A DNA stretch of 64,000 nt from Shimia_B sp038528385 (GTDB lineage: Bacteria; Pseudomonadota; Alphaproteobacteria; Rhodobacterales; Rhodobacteraceae): NCBI GenBank assembly GCA_038528385.1, contig JBCBET010000001.1, positions 496,001 to 560,000 on the forward strand. Reading direction: 5' to 3'. Shown in pieces: positions 8,473 to 17,132 of this stretch. Positions within the stretch are counted from its first letter, which is position 1, and every line of letters begins with the position of its first letter. The position numbers were made by a program, and so were the translations under genes. The notes below the pieces were generated by a model. It worked only from the letters and a program-made list of their open reading frames with translations, was not told the DNA's origin and searched no databases.

Positions 8473-9635
8473 CTCCCGCGGCCTTTCAGGATGTCGCCGA
8501 TCTCCCCCTGGGGCCGGGTGCGCGTGAACGCCAGAAGCATGCCGAGCGCGATGCCGCCCGCGATGAGGGAGGAGCCGCCATAGCTCACGAAGGGCAGCGT
8601 CATGCCCTTGGCGGGCAGGAGCCGGACGGCCACGCCCATGTTGATCATCGCCTGCACGCCGAACATGGCCGCGAGCCCGGTGCCCGCGAGGCGAATGAAA
8701 GGGTCACGCTCGCGCACGAGGCGCAGGAGCGCGCGGCACACGATGGCGGCATAGAGCGCGATGATGGCGAGGACGAGGACCATGCCGTATTCCTCCGCCG
8801 CCACGGCGATGATAAAATCGGTATGGGCATCAGGCAGCGACCATTTCACCTCCCCCTCGCCCACGCCCACGCCGAAGAAGCCGCCCTCCCGGATGGCGTT
8901 CGTGGCATAGCCGAGCTGCGTGGTGGGGTCGATGTCGGGGGAAAGAAAGCCGTCGATGCGGCGCGCGAAGTGCTCGGACTGGCCGTAGGCCAGCGCGCCC
9001 GCCGCGATCGTGCAGCCCGCCATGGAAATGAGGAGCAGCATTGGCGCGCCAGCCACGAAATACATCACGCCCCAGCCGAAGAGGATGAGCGCGGCCTGCC
9101 CGAAATCGGGCTGCATCGCGAGAAGCACCGCGATGAGCACGGCCAGCGCAAAGGAATAGCTGCGACCGGCGGGGCCGTTGATCTCCTGACTGGCTGCGAG
9201 GAGCCAGGCGGCGGTGACGATGAAACCGGGCTTCAGGAATTCGGAGGGCTGGAGCGAGGCGAAGCCCAGCGAATACCAGCGCACTGCCCCCTTGCCGAAA
9301 TCGGTCCCGAACACAGGCAGGAGGGCCAGCGCCACGAAGGACACGAGAAAGCCGAGCACCGCCAGGCGGCGCACGACGTTGGGCGAAATCATGGAGGTGA
9401 TGATCATCGTCACGAGCGCCAGCCCCCCGAAGACCGCCTGCCGCTCCACGTAGTGGAACGCGGCGAAGCCGTTTTTGGCGGCGAGCGGCGGCGAGGCCGC
9501 GAGGCCCAGCAGCATGCCGATGGCGAAAAGGCCCATGACGAACGCCACCGACCACTTGTCGAGCGTGCGCCACCAGCGCGGAATGATGGGATCGATGGAC
9601 GCGACCGGGACCGCGCCGTGCACCATTTCTGTCAT
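8469..9635 (-). CDS. ftsW: Peptidoglycan glycosyltransferase FtsW
   Basis: SEDS-family polytopic membrane protein that polymerises lipid II at the septum with its partner FtsI. From ATG 9635 (MTEMVHGAVPVASIDP) the product has 388 residues and about ten hydrophobic segments. SEDS motifs are visible: KGAVRWYSLGFASLQPSEFLK, the extracellular loop with GEGEVKWSLPDAHTDFIIAVAAEEYG, and the C-terminal LPFVSYGGSSLI. The open frame continues upstream to 10025 but only over sequence antisense to the neighbouring flavoprotein gene. Confidence 0.96.
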   Translation of the reverse strand: MTEMVHGAVPVASIDPIIPRWWRTLDKWSVAFVMGLFAIGMLLGLAASPPLAAKNGFAAFHYVERQAVFGGLALVTMIITSMISPNVVRRLAVLGFLVSFVALALLPVFGTDFGKGAVRWYSLGFASLQPSEFLKPGFIVTAAWLLAASQEINGPAGRSYSFALAVLIAVLLAMQPDFGQAALILFGWGVMYFVAGAPMLLLISMAGCTIAAGALAYGQSEHFARRIDGFLSPDIDPTTQLGYATNAIREGGFFGVGVGEGEVKWSLPDAHTDFIIAVAAEEYGMVLVLAIIALYAAIVCRALLRLVRERDPFIRLAGTGLAAMFGVQAMINMGVAVRLLPAKGMTLPFVSYGGSSLIAGGIALGMLLAFTRTRPQGEIGDILKGRGR

Positions 9636-9755
9636 GGTTGACCTACTGCCTGCTTCGCCGCTTTTCGCGATCTGCGCGAACCATAGGCGGAAACCCGGAT
9701 GACCGCTAGAAAAAAGGGGCTTGGCCCCTGCGCGGATCTGCGGCAGATCGCGGCG

Positions 9756-10937
9756 ATGCATGTCAAGACAGTGATCCTCGGCGCGGGCGCCGCCGGCATG
9801 ATGTGCGCGGCGCGGCTGGGCAGCGACGCGCTCGTCATCGACCACGCCAGGGCGCCGGGCGAGAAAATCCGCATCTCGGGCGGCGGGCGCTGCAATTTCA
9901 CCAATCTGGGCGTGGTGCCGGAGCGCTTCATCTCCGCCAATCCGCATTTCGCGAAGTCCGCGCTGGCGCGCTACACGCAGTGGGATTTCATCGACCTCGT
10001 GGACCGCTACGGCATCGCCTGGCACGAGAAGACGCTGGGCCAGCTCTTTTGCGACGGTAAATCCACCCAGATCGTGGAGATGCTGCGGGCCGAAATGGGC
10101 GACGCTGCGCTCTGGCTAGGCACCGCGCTGCGCGCGCTGTCCCACGCCGATGGCCGCTACCGCCTGCAGCTCGAGAGGGAGGGCGAGACGCGGGAGGTCA
10201 CCTGCGATGCGCTCGTCGTGGCCACGGGGGGCAAATCCATCCCGAAGATGGGCGCCACGAGCCTGGCCTACGACATCGCCGCGCAGTTCGGGCTCCCGGT
10301 GACAGAGACGCGCCCCGCCCTCGTGCCCTTCACGTTTGCCGACCGACGCTTTGCCGACATCTCCGGGGTCTCCACGCCGGTATCGGCGCGCTCGGCGCGG
10401 GCCTCGTTCGAGGAGGGGATGCTCTTCACCCATCGCGGGCTCTCAGGGCCCGCGCTGCTGCAGCTGTCGTCCTACTGGGAGGATGGCGAGGAGATCGGCG
10501 TCGATCTCTTTCCGGCGTGCGACCTGGCCGAGGTGCTCCGGGCCGCGCGGCAGGAGAACGGGAAGCGCCAGGTGCGCACGGTGCTCGGGGCGCACCTGCC
10601 CGCGCGGCTTCTCGATCACCTCTCCGCGGGGGCCTTCGCGGAGGATCTCGGCGCGCGGCTCGGTGATCTGTCGGATGCGCGAGTGGGCGAGATCGCGGCG
10701 CGGCTCTCGGACTGGCGCCTCCGGCCCCAGGGTACGGAGGGCTACCGCACCGCCGAGGTCACGCGCGGCGGCGTGGATACATCCGCGCTCTCCTCGAAGA
10801 CGATGGAGGCCAAGTCGGCGCGCGGTCTCTACGTGATCGGGGAGGCGGTGGACGTGACCGGCTGGCTCGGCGGCTACAACTTCCAGTGGGCCTGGGCCTC
10901 GGGCTGGGCCGCGGGCGAAGCGATCCGGGCGGCCTGA
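9756..10937 (+). CDS. HI0933-family NAD(P)/FAD-dependent oxidoreductase (BaiN/TIGR00275-like)
   Basis: Predicted cytosolic flavoprotein. From ATG 9756 (MHVKTVILGAG) it has 393 residues, normal for the family; an ATG at 9699 would add 19 residues. The dinucleotide-binding motif VILGAGAAGMMCA is at the extreme N-terminus, followed by the family motif GEKIRISGGGRCNFTN, a central VVATGGKSIPKMG and a C-terminal VIGEAVDVTGWLGGYNFQWAWASG that closes the FAD site. Substrate is unknown for most members. It is transcribed against the dcw cluster and separates murD from ftsW, so the minus-strand genes around it need transcript running through its antisense or separate promoters. Confidence 0.88.
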   Translation: MHVKTVILGAGAAGMMCAARLGSDALVIDHARAPGEKIRISGGGRCNFTNLGVVPERFISANPHFAKSALARYTQWDFIDLVDRYGIAWHEKTLGQLFCDGKSTQIVEMLRAEMGDAALWLGTALRALSHADGRYRLQLEREGETREVTCDALVVATGGKSIPKMGATSLAYDIAAQFGLPVTETRPALVPFTFADRRFADISGVSTPVSARSARASFEEGMLFTHRGLSGPALLQLSSYWEDGEEIGVDLFPACDLAEVLRAARQENGKRQVRTVLGAHLPARLLDHLSAGAFAEDLGARLGDLSDARVGEIAARLSDWRLRPQGTEGYRTAEVTRGGVDTSALSSKTMEAKSARGLYVIGEAVDVTGWLGGYNFQWAWASGWAAGEAIRAA

Positions 10938-10941
10938 GCGC

Positions 10942-10987
10942 CAAAGAGTTTTTGGAAAACTCTTGCAAATCTCTTCGAAGAGATTTG
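10942..10987. terminator. Tandem double hairpin between convergent flavoprotein gene and murD
   Basis: Just past the flavoprotein stop lie two adjacent AT-rich hairpins in GC-rich DNA. The first is AAGAGTTTT (10944-10952), a 3-nt loop, AAAACTCTT (10956-10964). The second is an uninterrupted palindrome with half-site CAAATCTCTTC, 10966-10987. Being palindromic, they could terminate both the flavoprotein transcript and the leftward dcw transcript, though neither is followed by a long T run. The remaining bases up to the murD stop (about 10988-11106) show nothing recognisable. Confidence 0.6.
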
Positions 10988-11106
10988 GGCACCCGACGCG
11001 CGGGAGGCGCTGGCCGTCTTCGTCTCGTGTCGGACGTGAGACCGGCGGGCCCCGGGGGGAGAACGCCGCCGCCCAGGTGGGATCGGCGCGGTTGGCGTGC
11101 GCCGCC

Positions 11107-12516
11107 TCAGCCCGTTCTGGCCGCGAGCCGGGCCCGGACCGTGTCGGTGAAGTCCCGGCCCCGCGCCTCGAAATCGTTGTATTGATCGAAGCTCGCCGCC
11201 GCGGGCGCCAGGAGCACGGTGTCGCCGGGCCGGGCCTCGTCCATGGCCTGCTCCACCGCCGCCGCCATGGAGGTGCAGACCACGCTGTCGAGCCCCGGAA
11301 GGTCGAGCGCGAAGCGCTCCGCGTCGCGCCCGATCACGTAGGCCCGCGCGACATGGCCGAGATGGGCGTGGAGCGCCTCCAGACCGCCCTCCTTTTGCAG
11401 CCCGCCGCAGATCCAGCGGATGCTCTGAAAGGCGTGGAGCGCCTTGGCCGCGCTTTCGACATTGGTGGCCTTGCTGTCGTTGACGTAGCGCACGCCGCTC
11501 GCCTCGGCCACGAGTTCGGAGCGGTGGGGCAGCCCTTTGAAGTCCGCGAGGCCGCGCTCGATCTCGCGCGGGCCGAGGCCGAGCGCGCGGCAGGCCGCGA
11601 AGGCGGCGCAGGCATTCTGGTGGTTGTGGATACCGGGCAGCGTCTTGAGCCCGCGGAGGTCGATCGCCGCCACCTGCCGGCCCTTGCGATGTTCGATGAG
11701 AAAGCCCTTTTTGACGAAGACCGACCAACCGGCCCCGTCGAGCGGGGCGGTGGCCACGCGGATGACCCGATCATCGGCCGGGCTCTGGGCGAGCGCGTTG
11801 GCGAGGAAGCGGCCCTCCCCCTCGTCAACGCCGATGATGGCGCGGTCGGGCCCGCCCTCCACGAAGAGGCGCCGCTTGGCCGCGAAATAGCCTCCCATCC
11901 CGCCGTGGCGGTCCAGGTGATCGGGAGAGAGATTGGTGAAGACGGCCACGTCGGGCGTGAGCGCCCGGGCAAGCTCGGTCTGGTAGGAGGAGAGCTCGAG
12001 CACGACGACCTCGCCTTCCTCGGCGGGCTCGAGATCGAAGACGCCGCGCCCGATATTGCCGGCGAGCTGCGCCCGGCGGCCGGAGGTTTCGAGGATCCGG
12101 TGGATGAGGGCTGCGGTGGTGGATTTCCCGTTGGAGCCCGTCACCGCCACGACGCGCGGCATGCGCGCGAACTCCGCCCAGTCCGCGGTGGCGAAGGAGC
12201 GGAAGAAGAGGCCGATATCGTTGTCCACCGGCACGCCCGCGGCAAGTGCTGTCGCGATCACCGGATGGGGCGCGGGGTAGAGGTGCGGGATGCCGGGCGA
12301 GGTCACGAGGCAGGCGAGGCGCTCCATGACGCCGCCGCGGGTGGGATCGGCCACGTGGAGGCCGAGGCCCTCCGCCTTTTCCCGCGCCGCCGCGCCGTCG
12401 TCCCAGCAGATCACGTCGGCGCCGCCGGCCTCGAGCGCGCGCGCCACGGCGAGGCCCGACCGCGCGAGGCCGAGAACGGCCACCTGCTTGCCCTGGAAAC
12501 CTGTGGCAACGATCAT
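11107..12516 (-). CDS. murD: UDP-N-acetylmuramoyl-L-alanine--D-glutamate ligase MurD
   Basis: Cytoplasmic Mur ligase adding D-glutamate. From ATG 12516 (MIVATGFQGKQVAVLGLARSG) the product has 469 residues. It shows the P-loop AVTGSNGKSTTAALIH, the NLSPDHLDRHGGMGGYFAAK region, HNHQNACAAFAACRALG, and the C-terminal motif YVNDSKATNVESAAKAL. In-frame codons upstream to 12633 run into the gap after the neighbouring small gene and have no good start signal. Last minus-strand gene before the flavoprotein interruption. Confidence 0.96.
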   Translation of the reverse strand: MIVATGFQGKQVAVLGLARSGLAVARALEAGGADVICWDDGAAAREKAEGLGLHVADPTRGGVMERLACLVTSPGIPHLYPAPHPVIATALAAGVPVDNDIGLFFRSFATADWAEFARMPRVVAVTGSNGKSTTAALIHRILETSGRRAQLAGNIGRGVFDLEPAEEGEVVVLELSSYQTELARALTPDVAVFTNLSPDHLDRHGGMGGYFAAKRRLFVEGGPDRAIIGVDEGEGRFLANALAQSPADDRVIRVATAPLDGAGWSVFVKKGFLIEHRKGRQVAAIDLRGLKTLPGIHNHQNACAAFAACRALGLGPREIERGLADFKGLPHRSELVAEASGVRYVNDSKATNVESAAKALHAFQSIRWICGGLQKEGGLEALHAHLGHVARAYVIGRDAERFALDLPGLDSVVCTSMAAAVEQAMDEARPGDTVLLAPAAASFDQYNDFEARGRDFTDTVRARLAARTG

Positions 12517-12583
12517 GCGTGTCTCCCAGCCTGTCCGCCCCGGCGGCGATTGCCCGGGCGTATGGGGCGCCTTGCGCGCGCCT

Positions 12584-13108
12584 TTAGCGCGTAAATTGCA
12601 TCCGGCGTGACCCGCCGGCGCTGTTGGCGACAAAGCCCGAGGCCGCGTCCTCGAAGAGAAAGGCCATCGCGCCCCAGCTCCGGTTGCCCCCCATCGACAA
12701 GCTCCACCAATAGCGGACGGGATTTTCGCAATCGGCCACGAGCTCGATCTCCTCGGCGGTGAGGCCCGCGGGCGTCATCGCCTCGAGAGAGGCGTCGAAA
12801 TCGGGTTGGGCGGGCGGCGGGTCCCCGGCCTCGCGCGCCAGGTTGAGCGGGATGAGAGGCACACTGAGCCCCGCGCCTTCCAGAAAAAGCACCTCGCTGG
12901 CCGCGTCATAGCGTAGGACCACTTCACCGATGTTCGTGCCCGTCGTGAAGCCCGTGCCGGGCGCCAGCATCTGCCAGGTCCCGGCGAGATAGGGGCCCAT
13001 ATCGGCGGCCGTGACCGGCGTGGCGCCGGGCTGACAGGGCGAGGTGACGATCACGGTCTCTGCGGCGGCCGGGGCCGCGATGAGCAGGGCGAGGGCAAGC
13101 GCGCGCAT
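12584..13108 (-). CDS. Small secreted protein of unknown function in the dcw cluster
   Basis: A 174-residue protein beginning MRALALALLIAAPAAAETVIV, a clean Sec signal peptide with likely cleavage after AAA. The mature part has two cysteines (CQPG and VADCENP) that could form a disulfide, and a C-terminal segment NRSWGAMAFLFEDAASGFV. I do not recognise a named domain. It lies 11 nt after mraY and 67 nt before murD, so it is probably co-transcribed with peptidoglycan genes. A periplasmic envelope role is inference from signal peptide and position only. Confidence 0.75.
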   Translation of the reverse strand: MRALALALLIAAPAAAETVIVTSPCQPGATPVTAADMGPYLAGTWQMLAPGTGFTTGTNIGEVVLRYDAASEVLFLEGAGLSVPLIPLNLAREAGDPPPAQPDFDASLEAMTPAGLTAEEIELVADCENPVRYWWSLSMGGNRSWGAMAFLFEDAASGFVANSAGGSRRMQFTR

Positions 13109-13119
13109 GGCTGGGGCTC

Positions 13120-14202
13120 CTATCGGACTTTGAGGGTGGCAAGCCCGATCATGGCGAGGATGAGCGAGATGATCCAGAACCGGATCACGATCTGCGGCTC
13201 CGCCCAGCCCTTCTTTTCGTAGTGGTGATGGATCGGGGCCATGAGGAAGATGCGCCGCCCGGTACTCTTGAAATAGGCCACCTGGATGATGACCGAGAGC
13301 GCCTCGACGACGAAGACGCCGCCCACGATGGCGAGCACGATCTCGTGCTTGGTGGCCACGGCGATGGCGCCGAGCGCGCCGCCCAGGGCGAGGCTGCCGG
13401 TATCGCCCATGAAGACCGCCGCGGGCGGGGCGTTGTACCACAAAAACCCGAGCCCCCCGCCGATGAGCCCGGCGGTGAAGATCAGGATTTCCCCCGTGCC
13501 GGGCACGTAGTGGACATCGAGGTATTGCGTGAAATCCACCCGCCCCACCGCATAGGCGATGATGCCGAGCGTGCCCGCCGCGATCATCACCGGCATGATC
13601 GCGAGCCCGTCCAGGCCGTCGGTGAGGTTCACCGCGTTTGCCGAGCCCACGATGACGATGAGCGCGAAGGGAATGAAGAGGATGCCGAGATTGAGGAGCG
13701 TGTCCTTGAAGACGGGAAAGGCGAGCTGGCCCTGAAGCTCCGCGGGGTGGAGATAAAAGGCGAGCACCGCCGCCAGCGTGGCGATGATGAAGCCGATCCC
13801 GAGCCTGAGCCGCCCCGGCACGCCCTTCACGTTCTGCTTGGACACCTTCGCCAGATCATCGGCGAAGCCCACCGCGCCGAAGGCCACGGTGACGAAAAGC
13901 ACAAGCCAGACGAACCCGTTATCGAGCCGCGCCCAAAAGAGCGTGGAGACGATCAGCGCGCCCAGGATGAGCGCGCCGCCCATGGTGGGCGTGCCGGCCT
14001 TGGCGAAATGCGAGGCCGGGCCGTCCTCCCGGATCGGCTGGCCCTTGCCTTGGCTCTTGCGGAGCAGGTTGATGAGCGGTCGCCCGAAGATGAAGGCGAA
14101 GATGAGCGCCGTCAGAAACGCCCCGCCGGCGCGAAACGTGATGTAGCGGAAGAGGTTGAAGAAATCGCCCCCGTCCGAAAGTGCCGTCAACCAGTAGAGC
14201 AT
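13120..14202 (-). CDS. mraY: Phospho-N-acetylmuramoyl-pentapeptide-transferase MraY
   Basis: Polytopic inner-membrane enzyme that transfers phospho-MurNAc-pentapeptide to undecaprenyl phosphate, giving lipid I. 360 residues with about ten transmembrane helices. Signature segments are GTPTMGGALIL, the Asp-rich FADDLAKV (cofactor/catalytic aspartates), NAVNLTDGLDGLA, FMGDTGSLALGGALG and the C-terminal MAPIHHHYEKKGW. It follows murF by 22 nt. Confidence 0.97.
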   Translation of the reverse strand: MLYWLTALSDGGDFFNLFRYITFRAGGAFLTALIFAFIFGRPLINLLRKSQGKGQPIREDGPASHFAKAGTPTMGGALILGALIVSTLFWARLDNGFVWLVLFVTVAFGAVGFADDLAKVSKQNVKGVPGRLRLGIGFIIATLAAVLAFYLHPAELQGQLAFPVFKDTLLNLGILFIPFALIVIVGSANAVNLTDGLDGLAIMPVMIAAGTLGIIAYAVGRVDFTQYLDVHYVPGTGEILIFTAGLIGGGLGFLWYNAPPAAVFMGDTGSLALGGALGAIAVATKHEIVLAIVGGVFVVEALSVIIQVAYFKSTGRRIFLMAPIHHHYEKKGWAEPQIVIRFWIISLILAMIGLATLKVR

Positions 14203-14224
14203 CTGCCCTGCCCCCGATCTTTCT

Positions 14225-15637
14225 TCATTGTTCGCGCGGATGCCCTAGCTTGCGCAGCGCGTCAACGACGAGGCTGACGCGACTGCCCTTTGAACCCTTC
14301 ACCAGAACGACATCGCCCGCGTCGATGAGCCTGTGGGCGTTGGCGGCGGCCTCGTCGGCGGTTCGGAACCAGCGGCCGCGCTGGCTGGCGTCGAGCGCGT
14401 CGTGCATGTGCTGCATCCGCGGGCCCACGCAGTGCACGAAGGCGCGCCTGAGATGCGCGTTCCCGGCGAGCGCGGCATGGGCCTCCGCCTCGCTCCGGCC
14501 GAGCTCGAGCATGTCGCCCAGGATCGCCACGCGCCGCCCGCGCATCACGCGCCCGATATCGTCGGTGGGCGTGGCGGCGGCCAGGACCTCGAAGGACGCG
14601 GCCATGGAGGCCGGGTTGGCGTTGAAGGCATCGTCGATCAGTTCGAAGGAGAGCGCCGGATCGGCCGGGTCGAGGTCGAGGACCTCCCGCGTGCCGCGCC
14701 CCGCCCCCGGCGACCAGAGGCCGAGATCGAGCGCCGCGCGGCCCGCATCGGCGCCGAGCGCGCCCATGACGGCGATCACGCCGAGCCCGTTCATCCCGAA
14801 ATGGCGCCCGGCGGCGTTGAGCTTCACCAGCGCCGGGTCGCCTTCGATTGTCGTGCCCACCACGGTGCGGTCGCCCCGGATCGCGAGCGAGGTGAGCTTT
14901 TGCTCCCCCTCCGCGCCGTAGCGGATGACCCGGGCCCCCGCCTCCCGTGCGCGGGCGATGAGGATGTCGGCGTGATCGGTATCGGAGTTCAGCACCGCCG
15001 TGCCCCCCTCCTCCAGGCCTTCTATGATGGACGCCTTTTCCCGGGCGATCCCGGCGAGGCTGTCGAACGCCTCGAGATGGGCGGCGGCGATGGCGGTGAT
15101 CATCACGACATGGGGCGCGGCGAGCCGTGAGAGCGGCGCGATCTCGCCGGGATGGTTCATCCCGATCTCGATGACGGCATAGGCGGCATCGGCCGGCATC
15201 CGCGCCAGCGTGAGCGGCACGCCCCAGTGGTTGTTGTAGGACGCCTCCGCCGCATGGGTCTTGCCCTGGGGTGTGAGCACGTCGCGCAGCATCTCCTTGG
15301 TGGAGGTCTTGCCCACGGAGCCCGTGATCGCCACGACCTTCGCCCCGGTGCGCGCGCGACCGGCGCGTCCCAGCGCCTCGAGCCCCGCCTGCACGTCCGG
15401 CACGAGGAGGCAGCGCGCCGCGTCCACGCCCTCGGGAATGCGGGAGACGAGCGCCGCCGCGGCGCCCTTCTCGAGGGCCTCAGCCACAAAATCGTGCCCG
15501 TCGCGCGCGGCCTTCAGGGCGACAAAGAGATCCCCGGGCTCGAGCGTGCGGGTGTCGATGCTCACGCCCGTCGCCTCCCAGCGTCCGGTCTCGCCGCCAG
15601 TTGCGGCGGCGGCGTCGGCGGAGCTCCAGAGGCTCAT
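14225..15637 (-). CDS. murF: UDP-N-acetylmuramoyl-tripeptide--D-alanyl-D-alanine ligase MurF
   Basis: Cytoplasmic Mur ligase adding D-Ala-D-Ala to complete the pentapeptide. From ATG 15637 (MSLWSSADAAAATGG) there are 470 residues. Visible are the SIDTRTLEPGDLFVALKAARDGHDF N-terminal substrate region, the P-loop ITGSVGKTSTKEML, the central EIGMNHPGEIAPLSR and the DAFNANPASMAAS motif. The ATG overlaps the murE stop by 4 nt. The longer open frame to 16351 is a shadow of murE. Confidence 0.97.
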   Translation of the reverse strand: MSLWSSADAAAATGGETGRWEATGVSIDTRTLEPGDLFVALKAARDGHDFVAEALEKGAAAALVSRIPEGVDAARCLLVPDVQAGLEALGRAGRARTGAKVVAITGSVGKTSTKEMLRDVLTPQGKTHAAEASYNNHWGVPLTLARMPADAAYAVIEIGMNHPGEIAPLSRLAAPHVVMITAIAAAHLEAFDSLAGIAREKASIIEGLEEGGTAVLNSDTDHADILIARAREAGARVIRYGAEGEQKLTSLAIRGDRTVVGTTIEGDPALVKLNAAGRHFGMNGLGVIAVMGALGADAGRAALDLGLWSPGAGRGTREVLDLDPADPALSFELIDDAFNANPASMAASFEVLAAATPTDDIGRVMRGRRVAILGDMLELGRSEAEAHAALAGNAHLRRAFVHCVGPRMQHMHDALDASQRGRWFRTADEAAANAHRLIDAGDVVLVKGSKGSRVSLVVDALRKLGHPREQ

Positions 15638-17112
15638 GCGAGCCCGCCCTCGAGGGCGGCCACGGCGATGGAGGCCTGCTCCACATCGTCGAAGGGCAGC
15701 ACGGCGTCGCCCACGATCTGGCCCGTTTCGTGACCCTTGCCCGCGATGAGGAGCGTGTCGCCGGGGCCGAGCGCGTCCACCGCGCGCAGGATCGCCTCCG
15801 CGCGGTCGCCCACCTCGGTGGCCTCGGGGCAACCCTCCATCATCGCGCGGCGGATGAGGGCGGGATCCTCGCTCCGAGGATTGTCGTCGGTGACGAAGAC
15901 CATGTCGGCATGCTCTGCCGCCGCGCGGCCCATGAGCGGGCGTTTCAACGCGTCGCGGTCGCCGCCCGCGCCCACGATGACAAGAAGTCGCCCGAGCACG
16001 TGGGGCCGCATGGCGCGAAGCGCCGTGGCCACGGCATCGGGGGTATGGGCGTAATCGACGAAGACCGCGGCTCCATTGGCGCGGGTGGCGGCGAGCTCCA
16101 TCCGGCCCCGCACTGTCCTGAGATGCGCCATGGCGCCGAAGACCTCCCGCGGGCTCGCGCCCGTGGCGATGCAGAGCCCCGCGGCCATGAGCACGTTCTC
16201 GGCCTGAAAGCCACCGATGAGGGCGAGCCGCGCGGTGAAGGAGGCCGCGCCGTAGGTCACGCGGATGTCCTGGCCCGTGCCGTCGAAGCGCTGGGCGGTG
16301 AGCTTGAGGTCGGCCTCCGCGTAGCGCCCCACGCGCAGCACGTTCTGGCACCGCGCCCGCGCGATCTCCGCCACGGCGGCGCCCTTGGGGTCGTCCATGT
16401 TGATGACGGCGGTGCCATCATCGGGCAGGACGTCGCGAAAAAGCCGTGCCTTGGCGTCGAAATAGGCCTCGAAGGTGCCGTGGTAATCGAGGTGGTCCTG
16501 GGAGAAGTTGGTGAACCCCGCGGCCTTAAGGAGCACGCCGTCGAGCCGCCGCTGCTCGAGCCCGTGGGAGGAGGCCTCCATGGCGCCGTGGGTCACGCCC
16601 GCCCGCGCCGCCGCCGCCAGCGCCCGGTGGAGCGTGATGGGCTCGGGAGTGGTGTGGCCAAGCGGTGCCTCGTAGGCGCCCTCGACCCCCGTGGTGCCGA
16701 GATTGATGGCGTCCTCGCCCATGACCGACCAGAGCTGGCGGGTGAAGCTCGCCACGCTCGTCTTGCCGTTGGTGCCGGTAACGGCGACCATGGTGGCGGG
16801 TTGCGCGCCCGACCAGAGCGCGGCGGCCGCCGCGAGCGCGCCGCGCGGGTCCTCGGTGACGACGAGGGCGGCGGGGTAGGCCTGGAGCGCCTCGGCCGCG
16901 AGCCGCGCGCCGTCGGCATCCGTCAGGATCGCAGCCGCCCCCATGCGCAGCGCGTATTCTACGAACTCGCCGCCATGGACGCGGCTGCCCGGCAAGGCGG
17001 CGAAGAGAAATCCAGGCTCCACGAGGCGGCTATCCACGGCGAGACCCGCGACGGTGGGGTTCTCACCCCCCTGCCCCGTGAGGCCCAAATCGCTCAGCTG
17101 CTTTGCGGTCAT
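15634..17112 (-). CDS. murE: UDP-N-acetylmuramoyl-L-alanyl-D-glutamate--2,6-diaminopimelate ligase MurE
   Basis: Cytoplasmic Mur ligase adding the third stem residue. The 492-residue product has the GLAVDSRLVEPGFLFAALPG N-terminal motif, the P-loop VTGTNGKTSVASFT and the C-terminal DNPRSEDP. The DNPR tetrad is the known marker of meso-diaminopimelate specificity, so this organism should have meso-DAP peptidoglycan. It follows ftsI by 20 nt and overlaps murF by 4 nt. Confidence 0.97.
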   Translation of the reverse strand: MTAKQLSDLGLTGQGGENPTVAGLAVDSRLVEPGFLFAALPGSRVHGGEFVEYALRMGAAAILTDADGARLAAEALQAYPAALVVTEDPRGALAAAAALWSGAQPATMVAVTGTNGKTSVASFTRQLWSVMGEDAINLGTTGVEGAYEAPLGHTTPEPITLHRALAAAARAGVTHGAMEASSHGLEQRRLDGVLLKAAGFTNFSQDHLDYHGTFEAYFDAKARLFRDVLPDDGTAVINMDDPKGAAVAEIARARCQNVLRVGRYAEADLKLTAQRFDGTGQDIRVTYGAASFTARLALIGGFQAENVLMAAGLCIATGASPREVFGAMAHLRTVRGRMELAATRANGAAVFVDYAHTPDAVATALRAMRPHVLGRLLVIVGAGGDRDALKRPLMGRAAAEHADMVFVTDDNPRSEDPALIRRAMMEGCPEATEVGDRAEAILRAVDALGPGDTLLIAGKGHETGQIVGDAVLPFDDVEQASIAVAALEGGLA

Positions 17113-17132
17113 GGCGGGGCGCGGCCCCTTTC

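Noticed and set aside
9636..10025. 130-residue N-terminal extension of FtsW
   Set aside because: It runs antisense through the flavoprotein gene; FtsW proteins start close to MTEMVHGAV and ATG 9635 gives the normal length.
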